45,648 bases of DNA from an uncultured Actinomycetes bacterium (lineage in GTDB: Bacteria > Actinomycetota > Actinomycetes > Nanopelagicales > Nanopelagicaceae), in NCBI GenBank assembly GCA_903907665.1, contig CAIVOW010000042.1, positions 1-45,648 on the forward strand, given 5' to 3'. The notes beneath the pieces were generated by a model. That model was not told the origin of the DNA. It searched no databases and saw only the letters and a program-made list of their open reading frames with translations. The translations under genes were made by a program, and so were the position numbers. This document shows, piece by piece, positions 1 to 8,541 of this stretch; position 1 is the stretch's first letter, and each line of letters starts with the position of its first letter.

Positions 1-75
1 GTTGAAGCGCCGGTCGTTGAAGCTCCAGTAGTTGAAGCTCCAGTAGTTGAAGCTCCAGTAGTTGAAGCTCCTGCT
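1..75 (+). repeat. 15-bp tandem repeat coding for VEAPV units
   Basis: Five consecutive 15-base units begin GTTGAAGC. The middle three are identical, the first differs in its second half and the fifth ends in CCTGCT. The unit keeps the reading frame and encodes the pentapeptide Val-Glu-Ala-Pro-Val. The array may continue to the left of the window. Confidence 0.9.
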
Positions 76-114
76 GAAGCAGTGGCCGAAGAAGCAACAA
101 CAGAACAAGCTTAA
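1..114 (+). CDS. C-terminal end of a gene, probably ribosomal protein L19 with a repeat tail (5' partial)
   Basis: The open frame enters from the left edge and stops with TAA at 112-114. Only the last 37 residues are visible. They are a low-complexity acidic tail built from Val-Glu-Ala-Pro-Val pentapeptides, followed by an Ala/Glu-rich end finishing in TTEQA. No catalytic or binding motif is in view. The identity rests on position: in actinobacteria rplS usually sits directly before lepB and rnhB, as here. Ribosomal proteins of some actinobacteria carry such Ala/Glu/Pro extensions, but another gene cannot be excluded. lepB begins 11 bases downstream, so the two are probably cotranscribed. Confidence 0.5.
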   Translation, partial: VEAPVVEAPVVEAPVVEAPVVEAPAEAVAEEATTEQA

Positions 115-125
115 AACTTTTCTGA

Positions 126-812
126 ATGCGCTTTCTTAGGAAGGGCTCACTTCTTCGCGAGATTCCTATCATCATCATCTCGGCTCTGGTTGTCTCAATT
201 CTCATTAAGACCTTCTTGTTACATTTCTTTTTCATCCCTTCTGGGTCGATGGAAAATACATTGCAAGTTGGCGACCGGATTGCAGTAAACAAACTCGCTA
301 ACTTCTTTAGTGATATCAAACGTGGTGAAGTTGTTGTATTCCGCGATCCCGCAAAGTGGTTAGGTGATCCTGCGCCGTCCACAGCATCGCCTATCGTTCA
401 CGCCATCGAAACTGGGTTAGAAACAGTCGGAATTTTGCCTGATCCCGCTAAGCAATATTTGATTAAGCGTGTAATCGGGGTGGGCGGAGATACGGTCATC
501 TGCTGTGACGCAAAAGGTCACCTCACTATTAATGGCACTTCGGTCATTGAGCCTTATATATTCGCCGGCAATGTACCTAGCGATTCTAAATTTAGCGTCA
601 ACGTACCTAAAGGATTCATCTGGGTAATGGGCGATCATCGAGGCGCAAGTGCCGATTCACGTTTCCATACAGATGACATACATAAAGGCATGGTTCCGTT
701 GAGCGCCGTTGTGGGTCGCGCTGAATTTGTTGTGTGGCCATTTAATCACCTTGCGTTCTTATCGGTTGGTCATGACCTCTCAAAGGTCCCAACACAATCC
801 GCTAAACCTTGA
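126..812 (+). CDS. lepB: Signal peptidase I
   Basis: This membrane serine protease removes signal peptides from exported proteins. The 228-residue product has one N-terminal membrane segment (about residues 12-37), followed by the PSGSMENTL box with nucleophile Ser41, the YLIKRVIG box with general base Lys114, and a late GDHRGASADSR motif typical of the S26 family. The length is normal for a single-span Gram-positive enzyme. The ATG at 126 puts the charged N-terminus directly before the membrane helix. It lies between the L19-like gene and rnhB, the usual actinobacterial order, and its last 41 bases overlap the preferred rnhB start. Confidence 0.95.
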   Translation: MRFLRKGSLLREIPIIIISALVVSILIKTFLLHFFFIPSGSMENTLQVGDRIAVNKLANFFSDIKRGEVVVFRDPAKWLGDPAPSTASPIVHAIETGLETVGILPDPAKQYLIKRVIGVGGDTVICCDAKGHLTINGTSVIEPYIFAGNVPSDSKFSVNVPKGFIWVMGDHRGASADSRFHTDDIHKGMVPLSAVVGRAEFVVWPFNHLAFLSVGHDLSKVPTQSAKP

Positions 813-1404
813 GCAAACACTCCGGGAATCAGGGTTATCACTGATCGCTGGAGTTGATGAAGCAGGGCGGGGACCATGTGCTGGCCCTCTTGTAGTAGCA
901 GCAGTCATTCTCAAAGATCCCAATGCAGATTCACTTTCGCGTGTACGTGATTCTAAAGAGTTGTCGGAGAAACTGCGTGAGGAACTTTTCCCGGTTGTAA
1001 AAAATGAATCACGTGCATACTCCATTATCGAAATATGGCCAGAGGAATTGGATCAACTTGGCCTGCACAAATCAAACCTTGAAGGGATGCGTCGCGCAGT
1101 CGCATCGCTGAGCGTTCTTCCAGAATATGTCTTAACTGATGGGTATTCAATCGAAGGTTTAGATATACCGAGCCTTGCAGTCTGGAAAGGTGATCAGGTT
1201 GCACTCTCAATTAGTGCGGCATCAATACTCGCAAAAGTTCACCGCGACCACATCATGATTGAATTAGATGCGAAATATCCGGGCTACGGCTTTGCGACAC
1301 ATAAGGGGTATATCACCGCCTCTCATACGGCAGCTCTGAGCGAATTGGGCATATCTAAAATACATCGTAAATCCTTTGCCAATATTCAACGGCTGATTCA
1401 TTAA
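772..1404 (+). CDS. rnhB: Ribonuclease HII
   Basis: RNase HII cuts the RNA strand of RNA-DNA hybrids and starts removal of misincorporated ribonucleotides. From the ATG at 772 the protein has 210 residues. It carries the GVDEAGRG motif (Asp29, Glu30), a central LTDG aspartate and a late SILAKVHRD segment, which together give the four acidic metal ligands. A TTG at 709 would add 21 hydrophobic residues translated from inside lepB, with nothing to support it, so 772 is preferred. The gene overlaps the lepB end by 41 bases, which suggests translational coupling. Confidence 0.93.
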   Translation: MTSQRSQHNPLNLEQTLRESGLSLIAGVDEAGRGPCAGPLVVAAVILKDPNADSLSRVRDSKELSEKLREELFPVVKNESRAYSIIEIWPEELDQLGLHKSNLEGMRRAVASLSVLPEYVLTDGYSIEGLDIPSLAVWKGDQVALSISAASILAKVHRDHIMIELDAKYPGYGFATHKGYITASHTAALSELGISKIHRKSFANIQRLIH

Positions 1405-1476
1405 CAGGGGTAGTTCTTAACAACCTAAATTATTTCAATCTCTGTGGGCGTTGAATCAATCTAGCCTCCGGGGATT

Positions 1477-1854
1477 ATGAAAACTAAAAATATTGCGCGA
1501 ACATCACTTCAGGAAATCGGGGCGATGGGCGAAGAGGAAGTTTCGAAATATTTGAGCAGAACAGGTTATGTACTCATAGACCGTAATTGGCGAATAAAAG
1601 GTGGGGAGATCGATTTAATTTTCGAAGATGGCCAGACAATCGTCTTCGTGGAAGTAAAAACAAGAAGTAGTAATACATATGGAACCCCTTTTGATGCAAT
1701 TACTCCAGAAAAAGCTTTTCGACTGCAACGGCTAGCCCTTGCATGGATGGCACTTAACCAACGGTGGGGACAGGATTACCGGATTGATGCAGCTGGAGTT
1801 TGGATCAAGGCTGACGGTGAATGTTCAATTGAACTTCGAAAAGCTGTTCTCTAG
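1477..1854 (+). CDS. yraN: UPF0102 (YraN) family nuclease-like protein
   Basis: This 125-residue protein has the restriction-endonuclease-like fold signature of the YraN family: LGAMGEE-like N-terminus, then GGEIDLIFEDG and FVEVKTR, corresponding to the D-ExK metal-binding core (GEIDLI and VEVK). The cellular role of the family is not settled; a link to DNA repair or uptake is usually inferred from its neighbours. It follows rnhB after 72 bases, and a possible promoter box TAGCCT lies at 1462-1467. Its stop overlaps the GTG start of comM by one base, so yraN, comM and dprA form one unit. Confidence 0.88.
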   Translation: MKTKNIARTSLQEIGAMGEEEVSKYLSRTGYVLIDRNWRIKGGEIDLIFEDGQTIVFVEVKTRSSNTYGTPFDAITPEKAFRLQRLALAWMALNQRWGQDYRIDAAGVWIKADGECSIELRKAVL

Positions 1855-3380
1855 TGGCGCTGGCGCGAATTCGAACTCTTGCCTTAGTGGGACTTGAAGG
1901 CCATGTCATCGATATCGAAGTAGATATTTCTGATGGTCTACCGGTTTACACCTTGCTTGGCCTGCCTGATACCGCGTTATCTGAGTCTCGAGATCGTGTT
2001 CGGTCTGCGATGGTTAATTCTGGGTTTACTTGGCCCAATCGCCGCGTAACAGTCTCGCTATCTCCTGCGTGGTTACCGAAAAAGGGATCGAATTTTGATC
2101 TGCCAATAGCAATTGCGCTCTTAGTCGCGACGGGTGAAATTGCTCAAGAGAAATGCGATGGAATTATTTTCGTCGGCGAACTTGGATTAGATGGTGCACT
2201 TCGATTTGTGCGAGGAGTTCTGCCGATTCTTCTCTCTGCTTCAAAGGCGGGTTTTGATAGATCAATAATTCCGCGAGCCAATAGCCAAGAAGCTGCGTTA
2301 GTTGACGCAGTAACTTCCATCAGCTGTTCTTCACTTACAACAGTTGTTCAGTTGCTCCTCACCGGCGAGCGGGAAGAGGCCGGAGATGCCATGGCTATTA
2401 ATATTTCTGATGAAAGCACAATGGACTTATCTGATGTTGCTGGTCAAAAAAGTGCACGATATGCCTTAGAGATTGCAGCGATTGGTGGTCACCACATTCT
2501 CTTTATCGGACCACCTGGAACAGGTAAGACAATGTTGGCAGAACGCATGCCAACAATCTTGCCTCCGTTATCTCGTGAATTAGCTGTTGAAGTCAGTGCG
2601 ATTCACTCAGTTGCTGGCGTATTACATGAACGTGGAGTTCTTTCTGCAACCCCACCCTTTATTTCGCCACATCATTCAACCACCGCTCCGGCGATGGTTG
2701 GGGGAGGAGTGCACGTAGTAAGACCAGGAGCAGTCAGCTTGGCCCACGAAGGAATCCTTTTTGTTGATGAAGCACCGGAGTGTTCGCCGGGAGTATTAGA
2801 TTCTCTTCGACAACCTTTGGAATCTGGAACTGTAACTATCTCCAGGTCATCTGGAACTACTACCTATCCAGCTAACTTTCTTCTAATCCTTGCTGCAAAT
2901 CCTTGCCCTTGTGGTCGATATAGCGGGCGCGGTCGAAGCTGTAGCTGCTCTTCGGTACAGATACGTCGCTACTTGCAAAAGCTCTCTGGACCGCTCCTAG
3001 ATCGAATAGATATTCGAACATTGGTTGAGGTTCCAACACGCGCAGAGATGTCGAGTGAGGTGCAAGGTGAATCAAGTGCTGATGTTCGCCAGCGAGTAAT
3101 TCAAGCAAGAGCAACTGCGAAGGCGAGATTTAGTACTCATTCTTGGCAAATAAATTCTCGAATTCCCCCAAGTGAACTTCGAGGCCGCTACAGGGCAGAA
3201 AAATCTGCGATGGCATTTCTTCATTCAGAATTAGATTCAGAGCGTTTGAGTGCCCGCGGTTTCCATAAAGTATTGCGCTTGGCCTGGTCTGTGGCTGACC
3301 AAGTGGGCCACTCCATACCAACTCGCGACGATGTGATTACTGCATATTCACTACGAGAGGGGATGGAGCTTCTTCGATGA
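1854..3380 (+). CDS. comM: Mg-chelatase-like AAA+ ATPase (YifB/ComM family)
   Basis: The 508-residue protein has an N-terminal ChlI-type Lon-protease-like domain, a central AAA+ module with Walker A GPPGTGKT at residues 219-226 and Walker B-like ILFVDEAPE, and a C-terminal helical domain. ComM of naturally competent bacteria is a hexameric helicase that helps branch migration during integration of incoming DNA. The family is also conserved in bacteria not known to be competent. It starts with GTG overlapping the yraN stop by one base and overlaps dprA by four bases, matching the standard yraN-comM-dprA order. Confidence 0.9.
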   Translation: MALARIRTLALVGLEGHVIDIEVDISDGLPVYTLLGLPDTALSESRDRVRSAMVNSGFTWPNRRVTVSLSPAWLPKKGSNFDLPIAIALLVATGEIAQEKCDGIIFVGELGLDGALRFVRGVLPILLSASKAGFDRSIIPRANSQEAALVDAVTSISCSSLTTVVQLLLTGEREEAGDAMAINISDESTMDLSDVAGQKSARYALEIAAIGGHHILFIGPPGTGKTMLAERMPTILPPLSRELAVEVSAIHSVAGVLHERGVLSATPPFISPHHSTTAPAMVGGGVHVVRPGAVSLAHEGILFVDEAPECSPGVLDSLRQPLESGTVTISRSSGTTTYPANFLLILAANPCPCGRYSGRGRSCSCSSVQIRRYLQKLSGPLLDRIDIRTLVEVPTRAEMSSEVQGESSADVRQRVIQARATAKARFSTHSWQINSRIPPSELRGRYRAEKSAMAFLHSELDSERLSARGFHKVLRLAWSVADQVGHSIPTRDDVITAYSLREGMELLR

Positions 3381-4273
3381 CAGCGCTAAGTATCGATGCA
3401 TCCGCGCGCCTTACCTTGATGGCTTGCATAGAAGGTGGATCACCTTTTTGGACTGATGAGGTTGCTAATTATGGAGCACCGCTTGTTTTATCGAATTTGC
3501 GAAGCACTTTCTATACCGGGAAAAAGAACTCAGCCGATCGCATAACCGAGTACGTCCAAACCCTAGATTTACTCCAACTTGAGCAGGAACTTGCTGACGC
3601 TCATGCACAATTATTGACACCCGAGAGCGAGGCTTGGCCGGCGCAATTAGAAGATTTAGCAAACCCACCTTTTGGTTTGATTTACCGTGGTGATGTTTCA
3701 TTGTTGAGAAGTGAATCTATTTCGATTGTAGGTAGTAGAAATCCAACATCTTATGGAGTTCGAATAGCTAATGAGTTTGCCTCCGGACTCGCGGACCGAG
3801 AATGGACGGTAATTAGTGGAGGAGCTTATGGAATTGATACGTCGGCACATCAAGGGGCGCTTGCAGCAGAAGGTCGCACGATTGCAGTACTCGGCAGCGG
3901 ACTTAATCAACGATATCCGGCAGGAAATGAACGGTTATTTAAGGATATTGAACTTCATGGCCTGTTGATATCGGAAGTTCTGCCAAACGTTCATGCTCAT
4001 CCGGCGCGATTTCTGATTCGCAATCGGATAATCGCATCACTAAGCCGTGGAACCATAGTTGTTGAAGCTGCATACAGAAGTGGCTCGCTTAGAACAGCAA
4101 GGGATGCGGCAGAAATTTTTCGTGTTGTTATGGCAACTCCAGGCTCAATTACCTCGCCAGCAAGCGATGGATGTCATAAATTGATTGCCAATAGAGAAGC
4201 AGAGCTCGTAACTTCAATCGATGATGTGATGGAATTGGTTCTACCGCTCGATGATGCGAGAATGGCTACATGA
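3377..4273 (+). CDS. dprA: DNA processing protein DprA
   Basis: DprA binds incoming single-stranded DNA and loads RecA during transformation. The 298-residue protein shows the Rossmann-like core with SIVGSRNPTSYG, then VISGGAYGIDTSAHQGAL and a later LIRNRIIASLS segment, all hallmarks of the family. The N-terminal region is short and helical, and no clear C-terminal winged-helix domain was identified. The ATG overlaps the end of comM by four bases (ATGA), and its own stop overlaps the era start in the same way. Tight coupling to a GTPase gene is less usual than a xerC or whiG neighbour. Confidence 0.93.
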   Translation: MTALSIDASARLTLMACIEGGSPFWTDEVANYGAPLVLSNLRSTFYTGKKNSADRITEYVQTLDLLQLEQELADAHAQLLTPESEAWPAQLEDLANPPFGLIYRGDVSLLRSESISIVGSRNPTSYGVRIANEFASGLADREWTVISGGAYGIDTSAHQGALAAEGRTIAVLGSGLNQRYPAGNERLFKDIELHGLLISEVLPNVHAHPARFLIRNRIIASLSRGTIVVEAAYRSGSLRTARDAAEIFRVVMATPGSITSPASDGCHKLIANREAELVTSIDDVMELVLPLDDARMAT

Positions 4274-5178
4274 GTTCACCTTTCCGCGCAGGGTTTGTCG
4301 CCATTGTTGGACGCCCTAACACCGGAAAATCCACTCTAGTAAATGCGTTAGTTGGCAAGAAAATCGTTATTACTTCGGCCCATCCCAACACGACGCGTAA
4401 CCCCATTCGTGGAATAGTTACACGGCCTGACTTTCAGATTGTTGTAGTCGATACGCCGGGCATACACAAACCAAAGACGCTTCTTGGGTCACGGTTAAAC
4501 AATATGGTCAGCCAAAATCTTGTCTCGGTCGATGCAGCAGTCTTGTGCTTGCCGGCTGATGAGGCCATTGGCGCTGGTGATGAATATATTGCAAAGCAAC
4601 TCGAACACATAAGAAGTGTCTATTTGGTTGTAACGAAAATTGATCGCGTCGGCAAAGAACAACTTATTGCAAAATTAGGTGAAGTTGCGCAGTTCATTGA
4701 AAAAACAAAGTTAATGGTTCGCGAAGTAGTCCCAATTTCTGCTGCTGAACATAATCAAGTGGACCTACTTACTGAACTCTTGGTAAATGCTCTTCCTGAG
4801 TCGCACGCCCTTTATCCCGACGATGTAACCACAGATCAAGCAGCTGAAATGACCTTGTCGGAACTAATCCGCGAAGCGGCCATTGCGGATGTTTTTGAAG
4901 AAGTACCGCACTCAATAGTTGTGACTATCGATGAGATGGACAAGCGTGAGAATAAAGAGTTCTACGATATTCACGCAACTATCCATGTAGAGCGGGATAG
5001 CCAAAAAGGAATTATTCTGGGAGCTCGAGGCGCCCGCCTGAAAGAAATTGGAACGCAGTCTCGTAAAAGTATTGAGATATTTCTTGGCTGCAAAGTATTT
5101 CTAGGTTTGCACGTTAAAGTATCAAAGGATTGGCAGAGAGACCCCAAGCTGCTTAAGCGATTTGGCTTTACGGAGTAG
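4270..5178 (+). CDS. era: GTPase Era
   Basis: Era binds 16S rRNA near its 3' end and acts in 30S subunit maturation. The 302-residue protein has G1 GRPNTGKS (14-21), a G2 threonine region, G3 DTPG (61-64), G4 TKID (122-125) and a C-terminal KH domain containing GIILGARGARLKEIG. The length is typical. It overlaps dprA by four bases, so it is probably translated from the same mRNA. In many bacteria era follows ybeY or rnc; the attachment to dprA is a lineage feature. It ends convergently with the EamA transporter, overlapping it by 11 bases. Confidence 0.95.
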   Translation: MSSPFRAGFVAIVGRPNTGKSTLVNALVGKKIVITSAHPNTTRNPIRGIVTRPDFQIVVVDTPGIHKPKTLLGSRLNNMVSQNLVSVDAAVLCLPADEAIGAGDEYIAKQLEHIRSVYLVVTKIDRVGKEQLIAKLGEVAQFIEKTKLMVREVVPISAAEHNQVDLLTELLVNALPESHALYPDDVTTDQAAEMTLSELIREAAIADVFEEVPHSIVVTIDEMDKRENKEFYDIHATIHVERDSQKGIILGARGARLKEIGTQSRKSIEIFLGCKVFLGLHVKVSKDWQRDPKLLKRFGFTE

Positions 5179-6040
5179 TTGTTTTCTTACTTGCAAAGTA
5201 GGAGCCGATTAAAATAAGTGGCATTCCTAGTGCAATTCCCAGCGTTAGCGGTTCCCCGAGAATAGTTATTCCCAGAAGAATTGCAACTGCGGTGTTGAGA
5301 TAAGTGATTGTCGATGCGCGGGTAGGTCCTATATCTGCCATCAACTTAAAGAACATGATGAATGCAATAGCGGTAGGGAATATGCCAAGAATGATCAATG
5401 ACCACATGGATTTAGCATTTGGCATGGTTGAAGGCCATTCTAAAATTCCAACTGGAATATAAATGATCGAAGTGATGAGCATCGCAACGCTATTAATTGC
5501 TAATCCATCGAGCGTCGGCGCCTTACGTCGAATTAATATGGGGGCAGTGGCATAGCCGATTGCAGATAAGAGAATCAGGGCAATCGCACTCTTACTATTG
5601 TGGCCTGAAAGACTTTCTAGTCCCACGACCAAAATAACTCCAATAAATCCCACAAGTAAGCCTATTAAGCGACGTGGCTGCAAAACAGTTCGATCTCCAA
5701 GTAGGGATGCGATGATGGTGGACCAAAATGGAACCGTGGCAATCAATAGTCCCGCAAGACCAGAGGTAATGTGGCGTTCACCGCTAGACAGGAAGTACCA
5801 AGGTCCAACTAATTCAATAACTGAATACAGAAGAATCCACTTAAAATATTTGAATGCTTCCTTTAGTAGACCCTGCTTCATGGCAATCGGTATGAGAAAT
5901 AGCGCTCCTAAGCAGACGCGTGCGAATACTAGAAACCCTGGTTGGAACCCGCCTTCTCCTACCGCTATTTTTATAAAAAGGTAAGGAACGCCCCAGACTA
6001 TGCCAACACCAATGAACATGCCCCAACTTTTACGAGTCAT
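5168..6040 (-). CDS. EamA/DMT-family membrane transporter
   Basis: The 290-residue, highly hydrophobic protein has about ten predicted membrane segments in two repeated halves, the architecture of the drug/metabolite transporter superfamily (EamA domains). The second half contains TRASTITYLNTAVAILLG-like sequence with the conserved proline/glycine helices. Substrates of this family include amino acids, nucleobases and toxic metabolites; nothing here identifies one. Its start overlaps the end of glgM by four bases, so it probably shares the glgM transcript. A second unrelated-looking EamA protein lies at 14002-14874. Confidence 0.85.
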   Translation of the reverse strand: MTRKSWGMFIGVGIVWGVPYLFIKIAVGEGGFQPGFLVFARVCLGALFLIPIAMKQGLLKEAFKYFKWILLYSVIELVGPWYFLSSGERHITSGLAGLLIATVPFWSTIIASLLGDRTVLQPRRLIGLLVGFIGVILVVGLESLSGHNSKSAIALILLSAIGYATAPILIRRKAPTLDGLAINSVAMLITSIIYIPVGILEWPSTMPNAKSMWSLIILGIFPTAIAFIMFFKLMADIGPTRASTITYLNTAVAILLGITILGEPLTLGIALGMPLILIGSYFASKKTTTP

Positions 6041-7218
6041 CGATTTGCTATCACTGATCGATACAGGGCTTGGGTTTGGTCAGCAATCTTTTCCCAAGCG
6101 AAATTTTCGACCGCTCGCTTGCGTCCAGCCTTGGCATACTCTGAAAGTTTCTGCGGGTTATTCATAAGCATGGAAATACTTTGAGAAAGACTCTTTTCAA
6201 AAGCTGAACCATCACCGTTGTAATCCACAAGTTCACCAGTGACACCATCAATAACCACTTCTGGAATTCCACCAACGCGCGAAGCCAGAACTGCCGTTTC
6301 ACAGGCCATTGCCTCAAGATTAACTATGCCAAGTGGTTCGTACACACTTGGACAAACGAATAGATCTGCCGAGGAGAGCAAAGCCTTTAGTTCAGGCTGT
6401 GCAAGCATGGTCTCTTGCCACCAAATGTTGGATCGGGTTAGTTGAAGCTCGTGAATTAATTTAGCTATTTCATTTCCGATCTCGGGTTCGTCAGGACTTC
6501 CGGCGGCAATAAGTAAGCCGATGTCAGGGGAGACTTCTTTCCATGCGCGCAAGAGATGAGCCAATCCTTTTTGGCGAGTAATGCGTCCAACGAAAATCGC
6601 ATAACGCCCAGTAATTCCTAGGCGATCTAGGAGCGCTTGATCATAAGTCGGTGCAAAGAGTTCTGAATCGACACCATTGAGAATTGTGTGAATTTTAGAA
6701 GGATCTAAAGAAGGGTAAGCCCGCGTTATATCTTTTTTCATGCCATTGCTCACGGCGATGATTGCATCGGCGCCTTCATAGGCAGTTCTTTCGGCCCAAG
6801 AGGAGAGTCGATACCCGCCACCCAATTGTTCAGCTTTCCATGGACGATCAGGCTCGAGTGAATGGGCAGTGATCACATGAGGGATTCCGTGAAGGAGTGA
6901 GGCGAAATGACCAGCCAGATTTGCATACCAGGTGTGTGAATGAACGAGGTCAACGCCACCTAGTTGCTGGGCGATCTGGATATCAGTTGTAAAAGCCTGA
7001 AGTGCAGGATTGAGAGTCTCAAAACTCTCTGGAAGTGAATATGCGTGGGCATCCTCACGTGGTTCACCGAAACAATGGACATCTACTGTGATCTGACTAC
7101 CGCTGTTGCTACTTTTGATAAGAGCTTTCGTCAATTGCAGGGCGTGCACACCCGCTCCGCCATAGATGTGCGGTGGCCACTCTTTGGTTACTAGGCCAAT
7201 CCGCAAATCTTGGGACAT
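6037..7218 (-). CDS. glgM: Glycogen synthase-type GT4 glycosyltransferase (GlgM/GlgA)
   Basis: The 393-residue protein starts with RIGLVTKEWPPHIYGGAGVH, the glycosyltransferase family 4 N-terminal donor/acceptor motif, and ends with a C-terminal domain carrying FVCPSVYEPLGIVNLEAMAC, whose Glu residues bind the sugar nucleotide. Actinobacterial members of this size transcribed away from glgC make either alpha-1,4-glucan or maltose-1-phosphate from ADP-glucose and glucose-1-phosphate. Divergence from glgC supports ADP-glucose as donor. A GGAG sequence lies ten bases before the ATG. The choice between GlgM and classical GlgA cannot be made from sequence alone. Confidence 0.85.
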   Translation of the reverse strand: MSQDLRIGLVTKEWPPHIYGGAGVHALQLTKALIKSSNSGSQITVDVHCFGEPREDAHAYSLPESFETLNPALQAFTTDIQIAQQLGGVDLVHSHTWYANLAGHFASLLHGIPHVITAHSLEPDRPWKAEQLGGGYRLSSWAERTAYEGADAIIAVSNGMKKDITRAYPSLDPSKIHTILNGVDSELFAPTYDQALLDRLGITGRYAIFVGRITRQKGLAHLLRAWKEVSPDIGLLIAAGSPDEPEIGNEIAKLIHELQLTRSNIWWQETMLAQPELKALLSSADLFVCPSVYEPLGIVNLEAMACETAVLASRVGGIPEVVIDGVTGELVDYNGDGSAFEKSLSQSISMLMNNPQKLSEYAKAGRKRAVENFAWEKIADQTQALYRSVIANR

Positions 7219-7290
7219 GTATTGAAGCTCCGTTACAGTTGGCTAATGATATCGAGCGTGAATTATCTTCCACTACCGAGAGGGTAAGGG

Positions 7291-7296
7291 TATCTT
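7291..7296 (+). promoter_or_regulatory. Candidate -10 box for leaderless glgC transcript
   Basis: TATCTT lies exactly six bases before the glgC ATG at 7303. In actinobacteria a TANNNT box at this distance puts the transcription start on the first base of the start codon. No Shine-Dalgarno sequence is present. The box sits in the 84-base divergent region between glgM and glgC. Confidence 0.6.
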
Positions 7297-7302
7297 TTCA
7301 GT

Positions 7303-8529
7303 ATGAATCGTCGAGAGCAACCCCTTGGAATTGTCCTCGCCGGTGGAGAAGGTAAGCGGTTGATGCCACTTACTGCCGATCGTGCAAAACCTGCAGTTCC
7401 CTTCGGCGGAGCATATCGTCTTGTTGATTTCGTTCTTTCCAATCTCGTTAACGCAGATTTACGTAAAATTGCCGTTTTAACGCAATATAAATCCCATTCT
7501 CTGGACCGTCACATCACCACAACATGGCGCATGTCGACACTTCTTGGAAATTACATCACGCCGGTGCCGGCTCAACAACGTCTTGGACCTCGCTGGTATA
7601 CGGGTAGCGCGGATGCAATTTTACAAAATTTCAATTTGATTCACGATGAAAATCCAAAACATGTTCTCGTTTTTGGTGCTGATCACGTTTATCGTATGGA
7701 TCCGGAGCAGATGTTTAGTTTTCATCGGGAGACCGGCGCCGGTGTAACCGTTGCTGCGATTCGAGTGAAGAAAGAAGAAGCATCTGAATTCGGAGTTATT
7801 GAATTAGCCGACGATGGAATCACCATCAAGGCATTCCACGAAAAACCAGTTAATCCGCCTACGATGCCGGGTCATCCTGAGTTCTGTTTAGTCTCGATGG
7901 GTAACTACATCTTCAAGCGCGAGGAGATGGAAGATGCACTTATTTTAGATTCGGAAAATTTGGAAAGTAAGCACGATTTGGGAACCAACATTATTCCGAT
8001 GATGACGGCTATGGGCCGTGCGCGCGCTTATGATTTTGCAAATAATCATGTTCCTGGTGAGACTGACCGCGATAAGGGATATTGGCGGGACGTAGGAAAT
8101 ATCGATGCCTACTACGATGCGCATATGGATTTGGTTTCAGTCCATCCAATTTTTAATTTATACAACCGCGAATGGCCGCTGTTAACAAATCCGCCATCAC
8201 TCCCACCAGCTAAGTTTTCGGAAAATGGCAGCGCTGTGGATTCAATTGTTGGCGCAGGTTCAATCATTGCCGGTGCGCGATTTGAACGCTCTGTTGTGTC
8301 TTTCGATGTTCAGGGTGCAACCAATGCGATTGTTCAAGGTTCAGTTATTATGCCTGGAGTACGTATTGGTAAAAATACGATTATTCGAAATGCCATTCTT
8401 GATAAAGGCGTGATAGTCGAAGCGGGTGCGCAAATTGGCGTGGATCTAGAACGTGATCGTCAGCGTTTTACCGTCAGCGATGGCGGCATAGTCGTTGTTG
8501 GAAAAAGTACAGTCGTCACCGCACATTGA
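7303..8529 (+). CDS. glgC: Glucose-1-phosphate adenylyltransferase
   Basis: GlgC makes ADP-glucose from glucose-1-phosphate and ATP, the committed step to glycogen. The 408-residue protein has the N-terminal nucleotidyltransferase motif [23 protein letters not shown], the catalytic [14 protein letters not shown] region, a YWRDVG glucose-1-phosphate site and a C-terminal left-handed beta-helix with hexapeptide-like repeats (GSIIAGARF to [11 protein letters not shown]). The length is normal. It is divergent from glgM, as in Mycobacterium, and its start appears leaderless. It ends 12 bases before the convergent xylulokinase gene. Confidence 0.96.
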   Translation: MNRREQPLGIVLAGGEGKRLMPLTADRAKPAVPFGGAYRLVDFVLSNLVNADLRKIAVLTQYKSHSLDRHITTTWRMSTLLGNYITPVPAQQRLGPRWYTGSADAILQNFNLIHDENPKHVLVFGADHVYRMDPEQMFSFHRETGAGVTVAAIRVKKEEASEFGVIELADDGITIKAFHEKPVNPPTMPGHPEFCLVSMGNYIFKREEMEDALILDSENLESKHDLGTNIIPMMTAMGRARAYDFANNHVPGETDRDKGYWRDVGNIDAYYDAHMDLVSVHPIFNLYNREWPLLTNPPSLPPAKFSENGSAVDSIVGAGSIIAGARFERSVVSFDVQGATNAIVQGSVIMPGVRIGKNTIIRNAILDKGVIVEAGAQIGVDLERDRQRFTVSDGGIVVVGKSTVVTAH

Positions 8530-8541
8530 GCCCAGCGCTCA

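Noticed and set aside
709..771. Longer rnhB from a TTG at 709
   Set aside because: The extra 21 residues come from the lepB coding region in another frame, there is no ribosome-binding site, and RNase HII homologues begin near the ATG at 772.
8530..8541. Terminator between glgC and xylB
   Set aside because: Only a four-base GAGC/GCTC pairing without a T-run is present around the glgC stop.
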